From contig DRQI01000170.1 of the NCBI GenBank assembly GCA_011330545.1, positions 1 through 6,454 on the forward strand: DNA of 6,454 bases, given 5' to 3'. Both the position numbers and the translations under genes were made by a program. Of this stretch, positions 1-5,304 are shown piece by piece (the stretch's first letter is position 1; every line of letters starts with the position of its first letter). The stretch comes from Flavobacteriia bacterium. GTDB taxonomy: Bacteria > Bacteroidota > Bacteroidia > Flavobacteriales > Flavobacteriaceae. The notes below the pieces were generated by a model. The model had not been told where the DNA came from and did no database searches. It saw nothing but the letters and a program-made list of their open reading frames with translations.

Positions 1-32
1 AAACAAACAAACCCCACCGAGCCGATGGGGTT
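1..32 (-). terminator. Rho-independent terminator after tRNA-Cys
   Basis: Bases 10-19 pair with 23-32 to give a 10-bp stem with a 3-base loop. Read on the minus strand the stem carries one G-U pair and is followed by a T-rich run with two interruptions (TTTGTTTGTTT pattern, bases 9 to 1). It starts only 4 bases after the tRNA-Cys 3' end, so it should end that transcript and any read-through from the glycosyltransferase operon upstream. On the plus strand the same hairpin is followed by five T (31-35), so it could also stop transcription entering from left of the window. Confidence 0.85.
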
Positions 33-36
33 TTTG

Positions 37-107
37 AGGCGTCGAGCGGATTCGAACCGCTGTAGGAGCTTTTGCAGAGCCCAGCCTAGCCACTCGGCCA
101 CAACGCC
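37..107 (-). tRNA. tRNA-Cys (anticodon GCA)
   Basis: A complete 71-base cloverleaf is visible. The acceptor stem pairs GGCGTTG (107-101) with CGACGCC (44-38) and has one G-U pair. The D arm has a 3-bp stem GCC/GGC. The anticodon stem of 5 bp closes the loop CTGCAAA (77-71), with anticodon GCA at 75-73. The variable region is 4 bases. The T arm has a perfect 5-bp stem AGCGG/CCGCT around TTCGAAT. The discriminator base is U (position 37), the cysteine identity element read by CysRS, which supports the anticodon call. The 3' CCA is not encoded, so it must be added after transcription. It lies 56 bases downstream of the GT39 gene on the same strand, has its own promoter-like sequence in that gap, and is followed at once by a terminator. 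Confidence 0.97.
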
Positions 108-119
108 TTATTGAGATTG

Positions 120-149
120 CAAATTTAGTTAAAAATTTAAAGTTTACAA
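120..149 (-). promoter_or_regulatory. Bacteroidota-type promoter for tRNA-Cys
   Basis: On the minus strand a TTG (149-147) is followed after exactly 19 bases by TAAATTTG (127-120). This fits the Bacteroides/Flavobacterium housekeeping promoter consensus, a TTG at about -33 and TAnnTTTG at about -7. The -7 box ends 12 bases before the first base of the mature tRNA, so transcription would start a few bases upstream of it with a very short 5' leader. The element sits wholly inside the gap between the GT39 stop codon and the tRNA. The match is seen directly; its activity is inferred. Confidence 0.7.
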
Positions 150-163
150 TGCTACCGGCATAT

Positions 164-1777
164 CTATTTTTTTGAAACTACATAAAACTTGGCGGTCAAT
201 CTTTTCTTATACCCTTTTTTTGACGGATGGATATAGTTAATATCAAAAGTATCAAGGGCTTGTATAGTGTATTGTTGATAGAACTTTTCCGGAATACCTT
301 CTGTAACCAACAATCCAAAAGGTTCATTTTCCGGAAATTTTTCGGTACTGGTTACTACTTTGGCAGGTTCGCCCAACTCCCAAATAAGTTCGGGCGAAAT
401 ACCGTTATAACTGTACAAAGGAAGGTTTCGTGCAGCCGTTATATTTCGTAAATTACTGATATTATTAAACCCGGGATTGTTGTATAGCGTTTTTGCCAAC
501 GGAAACCCAAAAAGAAGTATGGCACACATCATGGCAATAGTGGCATAAAAAACCCGTTCGAAATTTTTGTGTATGAGGTTTTGAAATAGGATAATGCCTA
601 TACTGAATAAAACAGCCGACGTTACTATATAAGGCAGCCAAAACCCATCTAAGGAATTTTTTAAGAAAAAATATCCGGCAAATGGAAATCCAACGCAAAT
701 CAACCCAATCAATCCAAAACCGAAAGTAGCAATGTAAATATCTGTTTTTTGTATAAGTTTTCCTTTTTGGATGAGATAATGGATATAAAATCCGGTATTG
801 AGTGCCATTGGGATTAATACGGGCAATAAATATCTCGATTTCTTTTCAGGAATCAGTGATAGTAAAACCACAGTGATGACAGTCCATAAAAAAGTAAACC
901 GATAGGCTTTTTTGTCGGCAACCCGTTTTATCATAAAAGGGTAAAGCAAGGCAATAAACGAAAAGAATGTCCATAAGCCCGATTGCGTAAAAAAGCTCCA
1001 ATAGTAATACCACGGCCTTATATTTCTGTTAGACCATGCCAGTGTTTCTTTATCGGCAATGGTTTCGGCAGCATGGCTATCGGTAAAATAAATATAAATG
1101 CCCCACGATAAGCCAACAATGGCAAAGAGTATTAATGACGTTAGCAGCGGTGTCCATTTTTTACGAAAACCGTTGTATTTGTATACAATTCCGTAGGCGA
1201 TTAAAAAGGGCAATAACAAAGCAAAAAATGAAACGGGCCCTTTGCTCATAAAAGAAAATCCTAAAAATAACCCGATAAGCAACCAATCTTTCCACCGTTT
1301 TTCTTCTGATGTAAAAACGATAAAAAATGTATAAATAGCCAACATCATAAAAGCATGGGCAAAAATATCCCATTGGCCGTTTCTCCCTGAAAAAATAATA
1401 TAAAATGAAGTAGCTAAAATAAGGGCATTTATCAGGGCTTGTTTTTTATTGTTAAGGATTTTATCAGATAAGAAATAAGAGGTGCCAATTAAAAAAGTAG
1501 CCGATAAAGCCGCAGGCAACCGCAATCCGAAAAGGCTTTTCATTCCGAAAACAGCTGCCGATATAGCTGTAAGCCATGTGGGTAATGGAGGTTTTTCATA
1601 GCGGGGCTCTAAATTCATGGTGGTGTGAAGCCAATGGCCATATTGCAACATTTCACGCGCAGTAATAAAATTACGCGCTTCCATAATATTTACATAAATT
1701 GTTTCTAAATGCGAAAAGAAAATGGCTCCGCAAACGGCTAAAATGATAAGGATATATTTTTTATTGACAGCATTCAT
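164..1777 (-). CDS. Family-39 (ArnT/PMT-like) membrane glycosyltransferase
   Basis: The 537-residue polytopic protein resembles the ArnT/PMT (GT39, GT-C fold) family, enzymes that move a sugar from a polyprenyl-phosphate carrier to an envelope acceptor on the periplasmic side of the inner membrane. After TM1 (about 7-25) comes the first periplasmic loop with EARN (33-36), TAREML (39-44) and YEKPPLPTW (60-68), matching the family's E..R, AREM and EKPPL signature. SKGP (178-181) and EKKSRYLLP (311-319) are further family motifs. Roughly a dozen hydrophobic stretches run to about residue 430; the last 100 or so residues form a soluble tail. The residue before Glu33 is Met, where many ArnT/PMT proteins have Asp (a DE pair). 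I chose the ATG at 1777 because it overlaps the previous gene by 4 bases (ATGA) and puts a lysine-containing N-terminus before TM1; an upstream ATG at 1915 would add 46 non-hydrophobic residues read through the neighbouring gene. Sugar and acceptor cannot be told from sequence; lipid A, an O-glycan or another surface molecule are all possible. Confidence 0.9.
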   Translation of the reverse strand: MNAVNKKYILIILAVCGAIFFSHLETIYVNIMEARNFITAREMLQYGHWLHTTMNLEPRYEKPPLPTWLTAISAAVFGMKSLFGLRLPAALSATFLIGTSYFLSDKILNNKKQALINALILATSFYIIFSGRNGQWDIFAHAFMMLAIYTFFIVFTSEEKRWKDWLLIGLFLGFSFMSKGPVSFFALLLPFLIAYGIVYKYNGFRKKWTPLLTSLILFAIVGLSWGIYIYFTDSHAAETIADKETLAWSNRNIRPWYYYWSFFTQSGLWTFFSFIALLYPFMIKRVADKKAYRFTFLWTVITVVLLSLIPEKKSRYLLPVLIPMALNTGFYIHYLIQKGKLIQKTDIYIATFGFGLIGLICVGFPFAGYFFLKNSLDGFWLPYIVTSAVLFSIGIILFQNLIHKNFERVFYATIAMMCAILLFGFPLAKTLYNNPGFNNISNLRNITAARNLPLYSYNGISPELIWELGEPAKVVTSTEKFPENEPFGLLVTEGIPEKFYQQYTIQALDTFDINYIHPSKKGYKKRLTAKFYVVSKK

Positions 1778-2397
1778 GAAGCTGTATTTTTTGATAAAAA
1801 GATATTTCGGGTATAGACAATACTTCCGAAAATATGGCCGGTAAAGAGAACCGGGTCTTTTCTCAGTACAGCATATATTAAAATTAACAACGAACCTGTT
1901 AAACTCAAGGCCCAAAACCCTAACGGGAGTACCGATTCTTTTTGTTTTTCAGAATAAATCCACTGATAAATAAACCGTAATGTAAAAATAAGTTGGGCGA
2001 TGCTTCCTAATAACAATAACCAAAATGGGATATTTTCATTGCGAAAAAGAAGTGCAACGTCGAATTGATTGTTATTAAAAGAATACACTACAATCAATGC
2101 GGGGAAAACAAATAGAAAAATGCGTAAAAATTTATGCAATTTCTGCCAAGAACCCTGTAATTGTAAGTTGCGTATGTATATAAAATAGGTTAATACTTGG
2201 CCTAACATAATGGCAAAATCATTCCGCAACCATCCATAAACAAATAGTAAGAAAGAAGCAATTAAACTCAATTGCCAAAATAAAATTGGGGTTAGCACTT
2301 TTTTTACTTTTTCAGATTGAATCCACTGAATTAATAAACGCGCAGAAAATAAAATTTGGGCAAAAAAACCTATGCTATAAATTATCCAATCACTCAT
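1774..2397 (-). CDS. Tandem LAB_N domain 7-helix membrane protein
   Basis: The 207-residue, very hydrophobic protein is built from two copies of the LAB_N domain (lipid A biosynthesis N-terminal domain, named because it is found fused to some LpxB proteins). Copy 1 is residues 10-80 and copy 2 is 131-201. Both share the pattern QW(I)xSEK, then P..FW.LSL, then Y..LR.D, then Y.RN. Predicted helices are about 4-26, 36-56, 60-78, a single linking helix 90-107, then 124-147, 157-177 and 182-199, that is a 3+1+3 layout. The start ATG overlaps the stop of the family-2 glycosyltransferase by one base (TAATG), and its own stop overlaps the GT39 start (ATGA), so all three should be made together. I recall LAB_N being grouped with the PQ-loop/SWEET-like families, which would fit a role in moving or presenting a sugar-lipid between the two enzymes; this is inference. 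No catalytic motif is evident. Family assignment is firm; function is unknown. Confidence 0.88.
   Translation of the reverse strand: MSDWIIYSIGFFAQILFSARLLIQWIQSEKVKKVLTPILFWQLSLIASFLLFVYGWLRNDFAIMLGQVLTYFIYIRNLQLQGSWQKLHKFLRIFLFVFPALIVVYSFNNNQFDVALLFRNENIPFWLLLLGSIAQLIFTLRFIYQWIYSEKQKESVLPLGFWALSLTGSLLILIYAVLRKDPVLFTGHIFGSIVYTRNIFLSKNTAS
1795..2370 (-). repeat. Internal duplication within the LAB_N gene
   Basis: Bases 2370-2158 (residues 10-80) and 2007-1795 (residues 131-201) encode the two LAB_N copies at a constant offset of 363 bases (121 codons). Hand counting gives 29 identical residues of 71 without gaps. Similarity remains visible in the DNA: on the plus strand the stretch from 1948 and that from 2311 both begin ttcag, share atccactga a few bases on, and again ttgggc near 1994 and 2357. 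It is a protein-domain duplication, not a mobile repeat. Confidence 0.85.
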
Positions 2398-3110
2398 TAT
2401 CCTTTTTTGCCAATTTCATAGTTAATGTATTTTTTTTTCATCCACAAGTATGCAAAACAATCTATCAAGGGGCCGATGAGCCGATTCCACAAATGATATT
2501 TGGCTTCCCCTGCCACACGTGGAAAGTGCTGAACAGGCACTTGTTTTATTTTTCCGTTTTGCAATAAAATCATAGCCGGTAAAAAACGGTGTAAGCCTTT
2601 AAACATGGGTATTTTTTTGGCATAATCGGTTTTGATTATTTTTAAAGGGCAGCCTGTGTCATCCATGCCATCATGGGTAAAAGCCCGCCGGATGCCATTG
2701 GCAATAGTAGACGACATATTTTTAACAAACGAATCTTTTCTATTAGCACGTACACCGGTTACTAAATCATATTCGCCGATATGTTCTAAAAGTACGTTAA
2801 AATCTTCGGGAGTGGTTTGTAAGTCAGAATCAATATAACCCACCAAATCACTTTCTACCACGTCAAAACCTGCTTTTATGGCCGCACTCAATCCCCTGTT
2901 TTTTGTAAAGGAAATAAACGAAAAATTCTGATTTTTCGCACAAATTTTTTCAATGAGTTGTTGGCTATTGTCGGTCGAGCCATCATTTACAAATAATACA
3001 GTTGCTTTTATAGGAGCGGTATTTATAAATTTAGCCATTTCGGTTTCAACGCGTTCTAAATTATCTTCTTCATTATAAACCGGAACAATTACGGTTAACG
3101 AGGTGTACAT
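2397..3110 (-). CDS. Family-2 glycosyltransferase, DPM1/ArnC-like
   Basis: The 237-residue GT-A enzyme is of the polyprenyl/dolichyl-phosphate sugar synthase type. It is expected to transfer a sugar from a nucleotide donor to a polyprenyl phosphate on the cytoplasmic face of the inner membrane. Visible motifs in order are VPVYNEE (9-15), VNDGSTDNS (41-49, nucleotide binding), NRGLSAAIKAGF (71-82) and DSDLQ (94-98), which supplies the metal-binding D-x-D. DDTGCPLK (150s) and GEAKYHLWNR (210-220) match acceptor-side motifs of DPM1/ArnC-like proteins. There are no C-terminal membrane helices, unlike GtrB or ArnC, only a moderately hydrophobic, basic C-terminal segment (about 221-237), so it is probably peripheral. 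It begins 21 bases after folB and its stop overlaps the LAB_N start by one base. The GT39 enzyme two genes on is the obvious user of its product. The sugar is not predictable. Confidence 0.9.
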   Translation of the reverse strand: MYTSLTVIVPVYNEEDNLERVETEMAKFINTAPIKATVLFVNDGSTDNSQQLIEKICAKNQNFSFISFTKNRGLSAAIKAGFDVVESDLVGYIDSDLQTTPEDFNVLLEHIGEYDLVTGVRANRKDSFVKNMSSTIANGIRRAFTHDGMDDTGCPLKIIKTDYAKKIPMFKGLHRFLPAMILLQNGKIKQVPVQHFPRVAGEAKYHLWNRLIGPLIDCFAYLWMKKKYINYEIGKKG

Positions 3111-3131
3111 GGGTATCGTTTGTGTTAGTAA

Positions 3132-3488
3132 TTATCTTTTTTTACTCATATTAATAGTAACCATTGCTACATTTCCGCCAATGGGCGGATTCACTTTTGA
3201 AACTTCAACCATAACCTTTTTAACAATGGGAATTTCATTTAAAATCCGCGTCAAAATTTTATCGGCAACCGTTTCTAATAACTTGGTACGAATGGCCATT
3301 TCTTCTTTTATTATTTTATTCAGATGCACATAATCTACCGTATCTTTTAATAAATCTGATTGTGCCGAGGCTGACAAATCTGCCCATACTTTTAAATCGA
3401 CCCTATATTCAGAACCTATTTTTCCTTCCTCATCCAAACAACCGTGATATGCATACAAATGGATATTTTTAATTTTAATAATTCCCAT
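3132..3488 (-). CDS. folB: Dihydroneopterin aldolase
   Basis: The 118-residue protein is of typical FolB length. It catalyses the folate-pathway step that splits 7,8-dihydroneopterin into 6-hydroxymethyl-7,8-dihydropterin and glycolaldehyde in the cytoplasm, acting as an octamer in characterised homologues. The family pattern is complete: YAYHGCLDEEGKIGSEY (13-29) with the Glu20/21 pair, VDYVHL (51-56) with the conserved Tyr53, LLETVADKI (70-78) with the pterin-anchoring Glu72, and VSKVNPPIGG (96-105) with the probable catalytic Lys98. The ATG at 3488 is the only sensible start and gives the normal N-terminal strand. It is the first gene of the leftward cluster, 21 bases before the family-2 glycosyltransferase. 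The downstream genes are not folate genes, so the link is probably shared transcription only. I found no clear Bacteroidota promoter upstream. Confidence 0.95.
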   Translation of the reverse strand: MGIIKIKNIHLYAYHGCLDEEGKIGSEYRVDLKVWADLSASAQSDLLKDTVDYVHLNKIIKEEMAIRTKLLETVADKILTRILNEIPIVKKVMVEVSKVNPPIGGNVAMVTINMSKKR

Positions 3489-3719
3489 TTCTCATAAATT
3501 TTGGTAAATTTAAACTTTTATAGAATTCTTGACTTAAATTTTTTAATTTATTATAGTTACTACAAATCTCAACCGAAACCTAAAATTCACTTTTTTGATG
3601 TTTTTGTATGCTGGAAACACAAGGATTTTTTGTGCAATATTTGTAATAGCAGCACCTTTAAAATGCCTGTAAAGATGAATTATTATCTAAAATTTTTATA
3701 ACCTATAAAGCTCAGATAA
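3489..3719. other. Divergent intergenic region
   Basis: This 231-base, strongly AT-rich spacer lies between the starts of folB (leftward) and the glutamate-synthase-like gene (rightward), so promoters for both transcripts should be here. I see no RNA gene, terminator, long inverted repeat or recognised riboswitch. The only promoter-like match is on the plus strand at 3529-3557. Partial matches to TAnnTTTG (for example 3636-3643 plus, 3582-3575 minus) lack a correctly spaced TTG. An open frame at 3501-3701 has no family resemblance and is not called. Confidence 0.6.
3529..3557 (+). promoter_or_regulatory. Possible sigma70-like promoter for FMN-synthase gene
   Basis: TTGACT (3529-3534) and TATAGT (3552-3557) are separated by exactly 17 bases, a good match to the classical -35/-10 pattern. 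Transcription would start near 3564 and leave a leader of about 155 bases before the ATG at 3720. Bacteroidota normally use a different promoter consensus (TTG and TAnnTTTG) and the region is AT-rich, so a chance match is quite possible. Confidence 0.3.
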
Positions 3720-5300
3720 ATGAAAGTTAGAGAAAAATTTATACTGTTATCCGTTTCAATAATCCTTTTACTCGTTGTTATTGCTAAATTTTGGCCACCT
3801 GTATTGTGGGGCTTTATCCTCTTTGGCCCGTTAATCCTTATGGGGATTTTTGATATGCTCCAATCAAAACATGCCATTCGGCGAAATTTTCCGGTCATAG
3901 GCAGGTTTCGATATGTATTAGAATCTATCCGGCCAGAGATTATGCAATATTTTGTAGAAACCGATACAGAAGGGAGGCCGTTGAATAGGATATTTCGCTC
4001 TATGATTTATCAACGTTCAAAAAAAGAAAATGATACCGCGCCTTTTGGTACGCAAATGAATGTCTACCGATCAGGATATGAGTGGATGGACCATTCAATG
4101 TATGCCATCAACAAAGAAATTCACGATTTTCCGAGGGTAACCGTTGGAGGTGCCGATTGCAAACAACCTTACGAGGCCAGTTTGTTAAATATTTCGGCGA
4201 TGAGTTTTGGTTCATTGAGTAAAAATGCCGTGATGGCTATGAATAAAGGTGCCAAAATGGGAAATTTTGCGCATAATACCGGTGAAGGCGGACTGAGTCC
4301 TTACCACTTAAAACACGGAGGCGATTTGGTTTGGCAGATAGGTACCGGCTATTTTGGCTGTAGGGATGAACACGGAAATTTTAATGCCGAAACCTTTCAA
4401 AAAGGAGCTGTCAAACCCCAAGTAAAAATGATAGAAATAAAAATTTCGCAAGGCGCCAAGCCGGGGCATGGCGGCATTTTACCGGCCATAAAAAATACCG
4501 AAGAAATAGCAAAAATACGCCACGTACAACCCCATACCGATGTGCTTTCGCCGCCGTCACATTCGGCTTTTAGCAATCCTGTTGAATTTATGGGTTTTAT
4601 TAAAAAATTGAGAGAACTCTCAGGAGGAAAACCGGTAGGGTTTAAACTCTGTATCGGTAAAAAACAAGAATTTATAGATATCTGTAAAGCAATGCTTTCA
4701 ACCGGCATCAAACCCGATTTTATTACCGTTGACGGTGGTGAAGGCGGTACCGGTGCCGCGCCGGTAGAATTTTCAAATTCTATCGGAATGCCCCTGCGCG
4801 AAGGGTTGGTTTTTGTTCACGATACCCTAGTAGGCTTTGGCTTAAAAAAAGAAATTAAACTCATTGCTTCGGGTAAAATAATCTCAGGCTATCACATGGC
4901 TCGAGTCATTGCCCTAGGTGCCGACCTGTGTAATAGTGCCCGGGCGATGATGTTGGCAACAGGCTGTATTCAGGCATTGCAGTGCAATGTAAATACTTGC
5001 CCCGTTGGAGTGGCCACACAAAACAAATCGCTGATGAAAGGTTTGGTAGTAGACGATAAAGCCGTACGCGTTGCCAATTATCACGAAGAGACTATCCATA
5101 GCTTTTTAGAATTGGTGGCTGCTGCCGGATTACACCATCCGAAAGACATTACCCGAAAACATATCAATAGGAGGATAGGGATGCACAAAGTAGCAAAATA
5201 CAGTGAAATCTATCCCTATCTCGAAGAAGGGTGTTTCTTGAATGAAGAAACGATTCCCGAAGCCTATAAAAAATACCTTTTACAACCCGTTAATGCCTAA
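3720..5300 (+). CDS. Membrane-anchored FMN-binding glutamate synthase family protein
   Basis: The 526-residue protein consists of an N-terminal membrane hairpin (TM about 7-22 and 27-46) followed by the central FMN/iron-sulfur domain of glutamate synthase (Glu_synthase, COG0069 type). Seen in order are NISAMSFGSLS (157-167), NTGEGGLS (186-193), the KPGHGG loop (247-252), FITVDGGEGGTGAAP (334-348) and LIASGKI (381-387) of the FMN-binding barrel, then Cys416-x5-Cys422-x4-Cys427 before PVGVATQ, the three ligands of the 3Fe-4S cluster. The N-terminal glutaminase (class II amidotransferase) domain and the C-terminal beta-helix domain of full GltB are both absent, so it cannot itself release ammonia from glutamine. 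Charges (MKVREK before TM1; K, R, R after TM2) predict a cytoplasmic catalytic domain. The reaction of this subfamily is not known to me; a flavin-dependent 2-oxoacid/amine reaction is inference. It is the first gene of a probable two-gene operon with an amidohydrolase. The start is ATG at 3720, giving the lysine-rich N-terminus before TM1. Confidence 0.9.
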   Translation: MKVREKFILLSVSIILLLVVIAKFWPPVLWGFILFGPLILMGIFDMLQSKHAIRRNFPVIGRFRYVLESIRPEIMQYFVETDTEGRPLNRIFRSMIYQRSKKENDTAPFGTQMNVYRSGYEWMDHSMYAINKEIHDFPRVTVGGADCKQPYEASLLNISAMSFGSLSKNAVMAMNKGAKMGNFAHNTGEGGLSPYHLKHGGDLVWQIGTGYFGCRDEHGNFNAETFQKGAVKPQVKMIEIKISQGAKPGHGGILPAIKNTEEIAKIRHVQPHTDVLSPPSHSAFSNPVEFMGFIKKLRELSGGKPVGFKLCIGKKQEFIDICKAMLSTGIKPDFITVDGGEGGTGAAPVEFSNSIGMPLREGLVFVHDTLVGFGLKKEIKLIASGKIISGYHMARVIALGADLCNSARAMMLATGCIQALQCNVNTCPVGVATQNKSLMKGLVVDDKAVRVANYHEETIHSFLELVAAAGLHHPKDITRKHINRRIGMHKVAKYSEIYPYLEEGCFLNEETIPEAYKKYLLQPVNA

Positions 5301-5304
5301 AAGA

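Noticed and set aside
227..451. 74-residue plus-strand frame antisense to the GT39 C-terminus
   Set aside because: Shadow of the GT39 coding sequence, with no domain resemblance.
1778..1915. N-terminal extension of the GT39 protein by 46 residues from an ATG at 1915
   Set aside because: It overlaps the LAB_N gene for its whole length, is not hydrophobic and has no family resemblance. The ATG at 1777 forms a tidy ATGA overlap and begins just before TM1.
2286..2567. 93-residue plus-strand frame across the LAB_N/GT2 junction
   Set aside because: Antisense to two overlapping, well-supported genes and without family resemblance.
3632..3656. Possible hairpin GTGC...GCAC in the leader of the FMN-synthase gene
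   Set aside because: Only four to five base pairs around a large unpaired loop and no T-run; too weak to call a terminator or RNA element.
3501..3701. 66-residue open frame in the divergent intergenic region
   Set aside because: AT-rich, Phe/Tyr/Lys-heavy composition typical of random frames, no motif, and it would occupy the promoter region of both neighbours.
4397..4711. 104-residue frame on the minus strand inside the FMN-synthase gene
   Set aside because: It lies fully antisense to a strongly conserved domain and has no recognisable family features.
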